Shown: positions 11,796-20,162, numbered from the stretch's first letter. The stretch is DNA of 64,000 nt from Magnetospira sp. QH-2 (GCF_000968135.1 NZ_FO538765.1:1-64000), one strand, 5' to 3'. Notes: a model not told the origin generated them from the letters alone. A program made the numbers and translations.

Positions 11796-12427
11796 AACGG
11801 GCCCTTGCCGCCTGGCAGGCGGAGGAAGAGACAAAACAGAAGCAACGCGAAGAGGCGGAACGCCAGGCCAAAGCCAAGCAGCGGCAGGAGGCCTACGACA
11901 AACAGCAGCGAGAAGAAGAGGCCGCTGCCGCGCGGGCCAGGGCCTCGGCCCTGGCCAAGGACTACAAGGTTGCCGAGGACCGGGTCCTGGCGGCGGGTAA
12001 ACCAGGGCTCAATGCCCTGGAATCCCTGGCCGGACTGCGCGCCGCCAGGACTCCCACGGACCGCAACAAGGCGCGCTCGGCTTCCTTGCAATCCATCCAG
12101 TCCCTCTCCCGGACCCATCCAGACCTAGCCCGCGATCTCCACGGAAAGGTGGTCGACAATCTCACCAATCCCACATGGGACATGTCGGTGATGTCGGATG
12201 AGGAGCTAGAGTCCAGAATAAAAGCCAACCAAGATCACAGGCCGTCAACCATCGGTGCAGCTTCTGAGCTTGCAGCATTCTCGATGGGTATGGCGAAAAC
12301 GACTCCCGTTGTGCGCGACGTCCTGGCCGTAATCGGCGCCGCCTTTGCCTTGACCGGTCTCTATAAAGACTATGCCGAGACACCTGCGTTGAAGAATGAA
12401 ATAAAACAAAGGAATCGGAATGAATGA
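11539..12427 (+). CDS. Orphan C-terminal cassette, unit 2
   Basis: This unit lacks the N-terminal domain. Homology to unit 1 begins abruptly at 11539 inside the Gly/Asn linker and stays in frame. The frame is closed upstream by a TAA near 11509. The first start-like codon is a TTG at 11699 with no obvious ribosome site, so the unit is probably silent unless recombined onto the full-length gene. The linker and coiled coil match unit 1 almost exactly to MSVMSDEEL. They are followed by a new tip of about 70 residues with an apolar hairpin (TTPVVRDVLAVIGAAFALTG) and the ending LYKDYAETPALKNEIKQR. It ends 22 bases before the convergent Sel1-like gene at 12450. Confidence 0.7.
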
Positions 12428-12449
12428 CTTTAAGCCGTACTGCAAATTA

Positions 12450-13136
12450 TCAACACGTACCTACAAATCCATATAATGATGCAGGGCGCGTAATATAGGG
12501 TATAAAAGGTATATCTATAATTTGCGCTGGGGTATGTTCTTCAGCTCGCCAGGTTTCATGCGTTTTTCGCGCAGTGAAAGCATCCTTCGCCGACAGGAAA
12601 GCATCGTCATAGGCGTCGCCATTTTCGAGAGCCTCGACTGCGGGTGGATATCTGTTTCGAGCTGCTTCGAGGATCCACAATAGCCGAGTAATGGAATCAC
12701 TGATAACCGAGCGGTTGGCAAGGTAGATCAAGCCCATTTCGTATTGCGCCGGTGGAAAGCCGCCTCTTGCGGAGTGGTCGAACCATTCCGTTGCCAGACA
12801 GCGGTCTCTCGAAACGCCCCATCCGTATTGGTACATTTCTGCCACATTGAATTGGGCTTTGGCATGTCCATTTTCTGCCGCTTGTAGCAGCAGAACAAAG
12901 GCCTCTTCCCGTTTTCCCTCATCATACAGCTGTGTGCCGTTCCGGTAGAGCGTTTCGATCCGATCATCGGAAATTTGGGCCTTGAAAACAGTGGGCAATT
13001 CATTATCGGGTTCAAGGACGCCATACTCGATCAGAACAGACCGACCGGCAAAGGCTAGGTTGATGGCAAGTATAGCCATAGTGATAGGTCGACCATATTT
13101 GCGAAGAAATGATCGAGTCCGTTCCCCAACAGCCAT
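12450..13136 (-). CDS. Sel1-repeat membrane-anchored protein, partner of unit 2 (putative immunity)
   Basis: A 228-residue protein with AAGGTG six bases before the ATG. Residues about 17-38 (ITMAILAINLAFAGRSVLIE) form one membrane anchor, and LEPDNELP corresponds to the APDNQLP of the other partners. Sel1-like repeats follow: AFVLLLQAAENGHAKAQF, LATEWFDHSARGGFPPAQY, LLWILEAARNRYPPAVEAL. The C-terminus ends with IIDIPFIPYITRPASLYG, comparable to VVRLPFIPFVTREG in the unit 1 partner. It is a divergent homologue of that protein rather than a copy. It converges on the unit 2 cassette, repeating the toxin/immunity-like arrangement. Confidence 0.7.
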   Translation of the reverse strand: MAVGERTRSFLRKYGRPITMAILAINLAFAGRSVLIEYGVLEPDNELPTVFKAQISDDRIETLYRNGTQLYDEGKREEAFVLLLQAAENGHAKAQFNVAEMYQYGWGVSRDRCLATEWFDHSARGGFPPAQYEMGLIYLANRSVISDSITRLLWILEAARNRYPPAVEALENGDAYDDAFLSAKDAFTARKTHETWRAEEHTPAQIIDIPFIPYITRPASLYGFVGTC

Positions 13137-13141
13137 TATCT

Positions 13142-13178
13142 ACACCTTAAAATACACCTTTAAATTGATGGTATCGGC
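13142..13178. repeat. Leader repeat upstream of the unit 2 partner (copy 1)
   Basis: These 37 bases, with the motif AAATACACCTTTAAATTGAT, recur with one mismatch at 23333-23369 upstream of the unit 8 partner. Read on the minus strand they provide the AAGGTG ribosome site and an upstream AT-rich region. They may therefore be a mobile leader/promoter piece of the partner genes. Confidence 0.6.
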
Positions 13179-13239
13179 TACCACCTCGCAGATCAATAAT
13201 TTGATTGCGATCTCCAATTTCGCAATCTGGCCAAGGCTC

Positions 13240-13582
13240 AGGCCTCCTCCCTGGCCAAGGACTACAAAGTCGCCGAGGACCGGGTCCTGGCGGCAGGCAA
13301 ACCGGGACTCGATGCCTTGGAATTTCTGCAGGTTACGGTAATAGGTTACGGTGACAGCCGGTTGCGGGTCTGGACGGGGGCCACCAAGCCCCCGCCTTGC
13401 CAGGCCTAAATGCATCCAGTCCAACAACATATTTTGCACCACCATACGAAAATCCAGACGGATGGAAGGTAACTATTGATACCCCACCGCAATCCGCATA
13501 CCATGGTAACGAGAGCCCCGCATTCATTAATGCCGAAGTCCCGGCTGGTACTGCGGAATGGCGAGAATCCCGCAATCGTTGA
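13240..13582 (+). pseudogene. Unit 3 remnant: coiled-coil fragment and possible tip
   Basis: 13240-13325 encodes LAKDYKVAEDRVLAAGKP followed by GLDALEF, a fragment of the island coiled coil that then runs out of homology and stops near 13409. In another frame, 13397-13582 encodes a 61-residue piece with the end PQSAYHGNESPAFINAEVPA and a TGA just before the next gene. It may be the surviving end of an older tip. There is no convincing start codon or ribosome site. I cannot assign a function. Confidence 0.45.
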
Positions 13583-13590
13583 AAAGGTAG

Positions 13591-14445
13591 ATGGCAGCGA
13601 TCAATAGACATCAATTAACCAGGATCGCACTCCCAGGGGCGATCCTGGTTCTAGCCCTTGTTATTGCAGGCTATTGGCAACGTTTCGAATGCAAGCAGGC
13701 ATTCGAATCTTGGAAGCCAAGTGTGAGCGGAGAGGTATCCGAAGCACTCCTGCTCCAATCCGTCACTTTTGAACCACGGTACAGCCGACAGAAATGCGGC
13801 GCGGTACTGCAAGTGGTATGGAAACAGGAAGAGCGCAACCCAGTCCAATTTTACTCTATTTTCCATGATGAATTGAATAATTTCATAAATACCCGTGAAC
13901 CAAGATCTACTGGATATTTGACATCATTTCCTGATGGAAGGAGTAATTTAATACATATTGTTTTAATGAATGACTGCCAAAGAAAAAAAGAAATATTAGA
14001 AGGTTTTGCATTATATATTAACAATAAATTCGATTGTAATTTTAGTATATCATTGTTTTCTAACTCATTGCCGTCAGATTCACTGGCATACTTTCGAGGC
14101 TTTTGGACGGATGATCCCGATTATGACCCTCAAGCCATCGCCTTGTATAAGAGAGCAATGATGGGAGATCTGGAAGCAATCATTGATGTAGCAGTAAAAC
14201 TGGGTAGCCGAGATTCCTCAGAATACGAATATATTAATGGGAGAGCTTGGCTGAGCATCGCGAAAGACGAGCTGGAGAGAACAGGGAAACGAAACCTGGA
14301 AATTGAAGACCTATATGAAAAAATATTACTTGAGCCCCCACTTCGCGGTGGTGTCGATTTTACCAACAATTTTATAAATAAATACAAAGAAAAAATTGAA
14401 CTTATAATAGAAATACGTTCCCGAGCAGAAACAGGGTTACGGTAA
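13591..14445 (+). CDS. Membrane-anchored hypothetical protein, possible partner of unit 3
   Basis: A 284-residue protein with an N-terminal hydrophobic segment (IALPGAILVLALVIAGYW, about residues 12-29) and four cysteines in the first 150 residues. The middle (about 13860-14080) is markedly AT-rich relative to the rest of the window, suggesting transfer. Residues about 190-205 (IALYKRAMMGDLEAIIDVA) look like one Sel1/TPR-type helix pair. Unlike most partners it is on the plus strand, nine bases after the unit 3 remnant, so it could be a codirectional immunity-like gene. I do not recognise a family. Confidence 0.55.
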   Translation: MAAINRHQLTRIALPGAILVLALVIAGYWQRFECKQAFESWKPSVSGEVSEALLLQSVTFEPRYSRQKCGAVLQVVWKQEERNPVQFYSIFHDELNNFINTREPRSTGYLTSFPDGRSNLIHIVLMNDCQRKKEILEGFALYINNKFDCNFSISLFSNSLPSDSLAYFRGFWTDDPDYDPQAIALYKRAMMGDLEAIIDVAVKLGSRDSSEYEYINGRAWLSIAKDELERTGKRNLEIEDLYEKILLEPPLRGGVDFTNNFINKYKEKIELIIEIRSRAETGLR

Positions 14446-14863
14446 CAGTCCACAAAATTAATCGAAGCACGTCCGCATCCTCGCCAAGCCTCTGCATCTC
14501 TGGATCGCCATCCCGGTCTCGATGATGAGGGCGGCAGTAACGACAATGGCGCCCCGCAAGGTGGGGGCGGAAGTCCGGCTATTTCGATTCTGGAAACCAA
14601 TCCCAAGGCGCCGGGCCTTGTGACCCAAGCTCCACCAAAGAACCCCGCCGCCGAGTTCGCCGATGCCGAGCGCCGCCACCAACGGGCCCTGGCCGCCTGG
14701 CAGGCGGAGGAAGAGACAAAACAGAAGCAACGCGAAGAGGCGGAACGCCAGGCCAAAGCCAAGCAGAAAATATCCAAAGAGAGAGAAATAGATGATAAGA
14801 AGTTTAATATTAATAATTATAAGAGTGTCGTCAAAGGGCTTCAGGTAGAACTAGGCTCAGGAC

Positions 14864-15421
14864 TCATAACCAGAAGATGACGGTTGCGGCGATGCAGATT
14901 GCGCTCATGAAGGTATGGGCGCAACGGTCGTAGCGGGTGGCGATACGCCGCCAGTCCTTGAGCCGACCGAACATGCGCTCGATCAAGTTTCGCTGCTTGT
15001 AGAGGGCTTTATCGTAAAGGATTTCCTCTTTGCGGTTCGAGCGACCTGGAATGCAGGGCTCGATGCCGAGATCAAGCAGGGCCTGGCGGAAACGGTCGCT
15101 GTCGTATCCCCTGTCGGCGATCAGGTCGTCGGCATCAGGGAATGCAGGGAGCATGGTGTCGGCGCCGCGATAGTCGCTGACTTGTCCTTCGGTCAGCAGC
15201 AGGATCAGGGGCTTTCCATCGGCATCGCAGGCGGCATGCAGTTTCGAATTCAGGCCGCCCTTGGTGCGCCCGATACGGCGGGGAACAGCCCCTTTTTGAG
15301 CAGGCTCGCCGCCGTCCTGTGGGCCTTGAGATGGGTGGCGTCGATCATCACCGTATGGGTGGCCGTGCTTTCGGCGGCCAGGGTGGCGAAGATCCGGTCG
15401 AACACTCCGGCCTCGCTCCAA
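14864..15421 (-). CDS. IS5-family transposase, ORF B
   Basis: The C-terminal half, with the family-typical segment RTKGGLNSKLHAACDADGKP. The second catalytic region is LIADRGYDSDRFR, and the final glutamate motif is RNLIERMFGRLKDWRRIATRY. The usable part begins around 15300, in the overlap with ORF A. The longer upstream frame to 15421 has no family resemblance. Expression probably needs a frameshift from ORF A. Confidence 0.8.
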   Translation of the reverse strand: MERGRSVRPDLRHPGRRKHGHPYGDDRRHPSQGPQDGGEPAQKGAVPRRIGRTKGGLNSKLHAACDADGKPLILLLTEGQVSDYRGADTMLPAFPDADDLIADRGYDSDRFRQALLDLGIEPCIPGRSNRKEEILYDKALYKQRNLIERMFGRLKDWRRIATRYDRCAHTFMSAICIAATVIFWL

Positions 15422-15624
15422 CGGACGAAGCGGTTGTACAGGGTCTTGTGCGGTCCATAGGCGACGGGCGCGTCACGCCACATCAAGCCGTGGCGAAGAA
15501 CATGGATGATGCCGCTGATCACCCGCCGGTCATCGACGCGCGGGACGCCTCTTGTTTTGTTCGGCAGCAACGGTTGAAGGCGTTCGAATTGTTTGTCGGA
15601 CAACCAGAAATGATGGCTCTGCAT
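15250..15624 (-). CDS. IS5-family transposase, ORF A
   Basis: The N-terminal half of the transposase, starting at MQSHHFWLSDKQFERLQPL. It carries the DUF4096-type region with GVPRVDDRRVISGIIHVLRHG, WRDAP and the first catalytic aspartate in TVMIDATHLKAHRTA. It overlaps ORF B and is thought to be joined to it by programmed -1 frameshifting, as known for IS427-group elements. The open frame extends upstream to 15669, but the ATG at 15624 is the family start. Confidence 0.8.
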   Translation of the reverse strand: MQSHHFWLSDKQFERLQPLLPNKTRGVPRVDDRRVISGIIHVLRHGLMWRDAPVAYGPHKTLYNRFVRWSEAGVFDRIFATLAAESTATHTVMIDATHLKAHRTAASLLKKGLFPAVSGAPRAA

Positions 15625-16001
15625 CGGCTTTCCCCTCCCTAAAATTCCAGGGAAGGGAATCATGTCCACCGACTATTGGGAATCCCTTTTATGGGTCCTG
15701 AGCCTAGGAAAACTTGAAGACCAATACAATAAGGCAAAATTTGCATATGGACAGGCCCAGTATGGCGTTGCCACTTCATCCCATCCGAGCGGTCTATCAA
15801 AGATTGTAAGTCGTGGCTTTGGGGCATTGAGTATCGTGAGTAATGTTGGAAACGCTTTGGAAAAAGCAGGTGAGATTGCAGGAATCAGGGACAAGATAAA
15901 TATAACAAAAAATATTCTAGAAAGATACGATGGTCTTGTAAAAGCTGAAGAGGATAAATTAAAAAACATGGAATTAGAGTAATGATAAGTAGAAAAATTT
16001 A

Positions 16002-16997
16002 TTAAAATGGCACTACTGTATCATGATTTTCTATCATCAACTGAATGTGGTGGTGGTCCTCTACGGTCATATCGTCCATTTCCAATAATTTTTCACGGAG
16101 TATCATCAAGTTTACAGAAATATCCTGACCATAAACCTCTGCGCGCGACAACCAGATGTAAGCCTTTTTCAGGTCCTTCCCGACGGCCTTTCCATTCAAG
16201 TACCGCAGCCCGAGGTCCCGTGCCGCGGCTCCATATCCTTTGGAGGCCGCATCCCAAAGATAGATAAGCCCGGACCGGGGGCTCGTGGGCCCATGGATGC
16301 CGTCCAGGTACCAGGTACCAATCATGTACGAGGCTTCCACATGGCCCTTCGCCATGCTCCGCATCATCCAATGGCGACCGATCATCTCATTTTTGGGAAT
16401 ATCCTGGCCCGAAAGGACCTCCAGGGAAGCCGCAAACAACTGCTCCGCCGTTCCATCATTGATCTCGATTGCCTCTATGAGTTGCTCTTGGAAAAGGCGA
16501 GGAATGGTTTCCCCGGGAAGCATCAAGGCAAGGATCGTCGTTTCACGGTCGCTTGGTTCCAGAACCACGAGTTTGACGGCAGCTTCTCGAAAATAGGAGC
16601 GCGGCGACCGAAAGGCTCTCCGTTGATCGGCATCTAGGCCCTCGGTAATGATACCCATGCGCAGCGCGGCAGCGGGATTGCTGATAGACCGAGCCTGATC
16701 GTAAGCCTGCAGAGCCATTCCCTTGTTCACAGGCATACAGATTCCAAATTCATACACAAGTCCGGTGGCATAGGCCGGCAGGCCATCCGTTTCATTGCTC
16801 GAATCGAGTACCAATTTTGGAAAGGAGCCGCAGTCCTTAAGGCCAAAAAATTGGAACACATCCCGCTTGACGGCGGTTCTGGTATCTTCGGGTCGGACCG
16901 TATCGGCATGGGCCGACCAGGAATAGAAAGCGGCCAGTGTATAGGGTGGCGCCAGTGCCAAAAAAAAACCAAGCGATAGTATCTTGTATACACGCAT
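16002..16997 (-). CDS. Sel1-like repeat protein with signal peptide, partner of unit 4 (putative immunity)
   Basis: Starting at the ATG at 16997 the product is 331 residues, beginning MRVYKILSLGFFLALAPP, a clear signal peptide. The open frame reaches 17072 but adds only unlikely N-terminal residues. Two or three Sel1-type units are visible near the C-terminal half: MIGRHWMMRSMAKGHVEAS, LIYLWDAASKGYGAAARD, AYIWLSRAEVYG. A helical N-terminal region contains AYDQARSISNPAAALRMG. Export to the periplasm is predicted. It converges on the unit 4 cassette with a 19-base gap. It is longer than the other partners and shares only the repeat pattern with them. Confidence 0.7.
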   Translation of the reverse strand: MRVYKILSLGFFLALAPPYTLAAFYSWSAHADTVRPEDTRTAVKRDVFQFFGLKDCGSFPKLVLDSSNETDGLPAYATGLVYEFGICMPVNKGMALQAYDQARSISNPAAALRMGIITEGLDADQRRAFRSPRSYFREAAVKLVVLEPSDRETTILALMLPGETIPRLFQEQLIEAIEINDGTAEQLFAASLEVLSGQDIPKNEMIGRHWMMRSMAKGHVEASYMIGTWYLDGIHGPTSPRSGLIYLWDAASKGYGAAARDLGLRYLNGKAVGKDLKKAYIWLSRAEVYGQDISVNLMILREKLLEMDDMTVEDHHHIQLMIENHDTVVPF

Positions 16998-17186
16998 GAC
17001 TGAATGGTCCCATACCGCCCCCTTATATTCAAGTCCAGAGCGGCGCTCGATCTTCGCCATCATGGGCACCATCGCACTTATACCCTATCCCGTACTTTTC
17101 CCTCAAGCAGGCCTGGGGATCCGCTCGGCAAGGGGCTCACCGACCGGACCCCAGCGCCCAGGACCCCAGCGCCCAGCCCCCCTTCC

Positions 17187-17771
17187 ATGTCCGACCCGCC
17201 CCTGCGCGACCCGACAGCCGAGGAAGTGGGTCGGGAGATCATGAATACGCTGTTGGGGCAGGGTAAATTCGGTCCCGGTGGTTCTCCGAGCCGCCCCATG
17301 GATGGACCCACGACAACCGGCCAGCCGGGGAATGCGGGCCCTAAATCCGTATTGAAAGATCAAATCGCATACAAAAGAACGGTGATCGAGAACCTGATCA
17401 ACACCAGCGTGGAACTGTCAAAGACCATTGGTCAGAAAATGGGGCGCGTGAACCAAATCGATGCGGAGCGAGTGGATAGAACAATCGAGTTCGCAAGGGA
17501 CGTGGGGTTGAATGCCATTCCCTTGGTTGGAAAGGTTGTATCCACGGCTCGCAAAACCGGATCATTGGGGAAAAGCTTGAAAAGCCTGGATGCCCACGAC
17601 GTACCCACGGTTATCCCGGATATACGCGCTTCGGATGTGATTGAAGAGAGGGGTCGGATTTATGAGGAGGCTCATAAGGCTGCACGACGCGCGGCACGCA
17701 TGCGGCAAGAAATTGCTCGAGAGCAGCAAGAACTGAATGACCTTCTTGATCAACTCGAGCAATTGGATTAA
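17187..17771 (+). CDS. Orphan C-terminal cassette, unit 5, with a different linker
   Basis: The frame is open from 17004, and the first sensible ATG is at 17187 (MSDPPLRDPTAEEVGREIM), without a clear ribosome site. The upstream in-frame sequence is a Pro-rich repeat (GGACCCCAGCGCCCA twice in tandem at about 17150-17175), unlike the unit 1 linker. The cassette may therefore come from a different core gene. The 194-residue product has a Gly/Pro segment, a helical middle with an apolar stretch (DVGLNAIPLVGKVVSTA) and a strongly charged coiled-coil end (RRAARMRQEIAREQQELND). Its stop directly abuts the stop of the convergent Sel1-like gene (17771/17772). Confidence 0.6.
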   Translation: MSDPPLRDPTAEEVGREIMNTLLGQGKFGPGGSPSRPMDGPTTTGQPGNAGPKSVLKDQIAYKRTVIENLINTSVELSKTIGQKMGRVNQIDAERVDRTIEFARDVGLNAIPLVGKVVSTARKTGSLGKSLKSLDAHDVPTVIPDIRASDVIEERGRIYEEAHKAARRAARMRQEIAREQQELNDLLDQLEQLD

Positions 17772-18015
17772 TCAGCGATCTTTCCTGAAAACTGATTCAA
17801 TGGCATCGTCTGGCTCGAAATAGAGGGGAAATATGGTTTCTTCCTTGACCAAGTACCCAGCAAAATTGCGTTGGGCTGTTGTCAAGTTCGCCTCCAGTTG
17901 GGCTAAGGCTTCTTCGACTCCGAGAACACTGCTGTCACGACCTCTAGTCAGAAGTGCGTAGGCGACGGCTTGATTTTTTTCGCCGGACTGTTTCGCCCAA
18001 AGGAGGCCCCACCTA

Positions 18016-19030
18016 GATTCAGACCCCAAGTGCACCACCCAGCTATGCTGGGAACGCTATGGGACAGAAATATGCACACGTCAGCTTGGACGAACGATGC
18101 GAGATTTACCGTCTGCATGCAGACGGTAAATCTCAACGGGCCATTGGGCGGCTGATGGGCCGCTCGGCCTCGACCATTGGCCGGGAATTGAAGCGCAACG
18201 CGCTGCCCCGGGCCGGATACAAGCCGGCCATGGCCGAGCGCATGGCCTGGGCGCGCAAACGCCGCCTGCCGAAAATCGAGCGCTTGAGCCCTCTGAAAAC
18301 CCACATCCTGGATGCACTTGCTATGGAACAGAGCCCGGAGCAGATCGCCGGAAGGCTCAAGCTCGAAGGATCAGAGCATACCATCAGCGCCGAGACAATC
18401 TATGCCTGGATCTACGGGCCCCACGGGCGGCGGCGGAAGCTCCACCGCCTGTTGCCGCAGGCCAAATCCCGTCGCGGACGACGGGCCCGAAAAGGGCGGC
18501 GCGATCCGCCGATCCCCGACCGGATGCCGATCCATATGCGTCCGACCAAGGCCCATCTGCGCGCCGAGCCGGGCCATTGGGAGGCCGACTTGGTGCACTT
18601 CCGCAAGCAACGGGCCTGTTTGCTCACCTGTATCGAGCGGCGGTCTCGGCTGCTGCTCACCGCGACCCTTCCAGACAAAACCGCCCGCACCACCGCCGAG
18701 GCGCTGGCCAGGCTGCTCAACCGTGCGCCCAAACGGGCCCGGAAAACCGTCACCCTGGACAACGGCGGCGAGTTCTACGACCACAAGAGCCTGCCTGTGC
18801 GCGCCTTCTTTTGCGATCCCCATTCCCCCTGGCAGCGCGGCTCCATCGAGAACGCCAACGGCGTCCTGCGCCGCAGCCTGCCCAGGCACATTCGCCTCAA
18901 TAAATTCTCCGATCAAGACATCGAGGACATCACATGGACCTACAACACAACGCCCCGAAAATGCCTCGGTTTCCTCACGCCAATCGAGGCATTCGCCAAA
19001 TCAATCGGTGTTGCACTTGAAATTTGAATC
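18016..19030 (+). mobile_element. IS30-family insertion sequence, about 1,015 bp
   Basis: The termini are imperfect inverted repeats: GATTCAGACCCCAAGTGCAC at the left and, read inward from the right, GATTCAAATTTCAAGTGCAA. The core matches are GATTCA and CAAGTGCA. The element contains a single IS30-type transposase gene. I could not define the short target duplication with confidence. Confidence 0.8.
18059..19027 (+). CDS. IS30-family transposase
   Basis: A 322-residue protein with the IS30 plan. The N-terminal helix-turn-helix is LDERCEIYRLHADGKSQRAI then GRSASTIGRELKRN. The DDE core has the first Asp in HWEADLVHF, the second in VTLDNGGEF and the Glu in SPWQRGSIENANGVLRR. Length and motifs are complete, so the enzyme may be active. 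The ATG overlaps the left terminal region. It lies inside a Sel1-like gene. Confidence 0.93.
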   Translation: MGQKYAHVSLDERCEIYRLHADGKSQRAIGRLMGRSASTIGRELKRNALPRAGYKPAMAERMAWARKRRLPKIERLSPLKTHILDALAMEQSPEQIAGRLKLEGSEHTISAETIYAWIYGPHGRRRKLHRLLPQAKSRRGRRARKGRRDPPIPDRMPIHMRPTKAHLRAEPGHWEADLVHFRKQRACLLTCIERRSRLLLTATLPDKTARTTAEALARLLNRAPKRARKTVTLDNGGEFYDHKSLPVRAFFCDPHSPWQRGSIENANGVLRRSLPRHIRLNKFSDQDIEDITWTYNTTPRKCLGFLTPIEAFAKSIGVALEI

Positions 19031-19916
19031 CAGCCCAGTTTGCAAGTGCCCAAGTTGATTTGGTTTCCGCAGAAATCATGAAGAGATAATGCGATAAATC
19101 ATCATATTGTTCATTTCTCAAATCGAAGGACAGGTTCTGGCGGCGCTCCAAAATCCGTTTTGCCTTTTCTATCGTTGCGGGGAGAAAGGATTTGAACGAT
19201 GCGAGGGTCAAAACCCGATCCGCGGACTCCGGATCAAGGATTTCGCCTTCTCCCGTTCTGAGTTCGTGGGAGAGGTCGAACAGTGCCTTTCCGTCCAGAT
19301 CCTTCAAGCCCGCGACCCAGACAAGATGTTTGTCCAGGGCCTCGATATGCTCGCTTTCCAACTCGCCGAAGCCAAGCAGGGTGATGCGCGCCATGGTGCG
19401 GATATATTCCAAGGACCGATCGGGTTCCCGGAGCCAGACCAACGCATAGCGCCGGAACCAGTAGTCCGCTTCCGTGTCGTCCCGCTCGACGCCCAATCCT
19501 TTGCGATAGAGGTATCCGAGCATCAGCGCGCCATTCCTATGGTGCAGCTTGAGGTCCAGGATCATGGCCCAGCGAGCGGCCTGAAGGGGGTCGGGCGCCC
19601 GGCAGGCATTTCCCCGAATCAAGGTCACGGCTTCGTCGTATACCTCGCGAATAAAGGTTATCAAATCGGGAGCCCCGGAGGTCGAGCCCGCCCGGTCCTG
19701 ACAGGGCGGCGTTTCGGGTTCAAGACCGACGGTGACGGGAGACGGGTCTTGGTTTTTCTCGGGTGGTTGAGCCCTGGCAGCGGCGAAGGATGCGACGCTC
19801 CCCAAAAGCAAAAAGGCCCAAAACACTGAACGCCGGGTGATCTGCATGAAATCAATCATGGGGCGAGTATGTGCCGAACCTTTTCAGGTTGCAATACTGA
19901 GCCTCCACGTCAACTT

Positions 19917-20162
19917 ATGTCGTTGATGTCGGATGAGGAGCTGCAAAAGCGATCGGCCTTGAACAAGGGACACAAAGCCGAAGCTGTGGAATGGTCGGCA
20001 AAACTCATGGAGTTGTCAGCCGCACTAGCCCGCCGAAGCGCTTTGACCAATGCGCTGGCTCCGTTGGGATTGGTCTTGGAGTTGACCAACCAATACAAGA
20101 AAAATATTGAGACGCCCACCATGGATGCCGAACTCGAACGCAGGGGGCATCGGACCAAGTAA
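19917..20162 (+). CDS. Orphan C-terminal tip, unit 6
   Basis: An 81-residue product starting exactly at the conserved junction ATGTCGTTGATGTCGGATGA (MSLMSDEELQ). Almost nothing of the linker upstream is retained, so only about 27 bases of the shared core remain. The tip has two apolar helices (LMELSAALARRSALTNALAP, LGLVLELTNQYKKN) followed by IETPTMDAELERRG. This resembles the endings of units 1 (LYKAHEAGALEKELDQRG) and 2 (LYKDYAETPALKNEIKQR). There is no good ribosome site. It is convergent with a Sel1 partner gene after a 16-base gap. Probably a silent cassette. Confidence 0.6.
   Translation: MSLMSDEELQKRSALNKGHKAEAVEWSAKLMELSAALARRSALTNALAPLGLVLELTNQYKKNIETPTMDAELERRGHRTK

Larger units (their letters stand above)
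14854..15704 (-). mobile_element. IS5-family (IS427-group-like) insertion sequence, 851 bp
   Basis: The ends are inverted repeats: GGCTCAGGACTCATAA at the left (14854) and, read inward from the right end at 15704, GGCTCAGGACCCATAA. A TA dinucleotide flanks both sides (14852-14853 and 15705-15706), consistent with the 2-bp target duplication of this group. Two overlapping minus-strand frames encode the transposase halves. Size, organisation and target site fit the IS427 group of the IS5 family. It sits in the unit 4 cassette. Confidence 0.88.
14620..15982 (+). pseudogene. Orphan C-terminal cassette, unit 4, split by an IS element
   Basis: The first part (14620-14853, GTG start) encodes TQAPPKNPAAEFADAERRHQ and the same coiled coil as unit 1. 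It is preceded in frame by a diverged Gly-rich linker (GGSNDNGAPQGGGGS). The reading frame is then interrupted by an 851-bp insertion sequence. If the element and one TA target copy are removed, the frame continues exactly as VEL-GKLEDQYNKAKFAYGQ (from 15707) and runs to a stop at 15982. This gives a tip of about 125 residues that includes the apolar stretch GFGALSIVSNVGNALEKAGE and an AT-rich 3' end. A convergent Sel1-like gene begins its stop 19 bases later. The cassette is intact apart from the IS. Confidence 0.75.
17772..19859 (-). pseudogene. Sel1-like partner of unit 5, split by an IS30-type element
   Basis: The 5' part (19859 down to 19031) encodes a signal peptide (RRSVFWAFLLLGSVASFAAA) and Sel1-like repeats, such as LQAARWAMILDLKLHHRNGA and LGYLYRKGLGVERDDTEADY. 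It reads into the insertion sequence right after STWALANWAG. The 3' part (18015 down to 17772) resumes with WGLLWAKQSGEKNQ and ends in DDAIESVFRKDR. Joined, they give a continuous protein of about 357 residues convergent with the unit 5 cassette. The exact junction is uncertain by a few bases because the target duplication is unclear. The interruption should inactivate the partner, leaving a tip without an intact neighbour. Confidence 0.7.

Noticed and set aside
11200-12118. Minus-strand and alternative plus-strand frames over the linker repeats and partner 5' ends
   Set aside because: They recur only because the DNA repeats recur. The coiled coil in the plus frame and the Sel1 protein in the minus frame explain the sequence.
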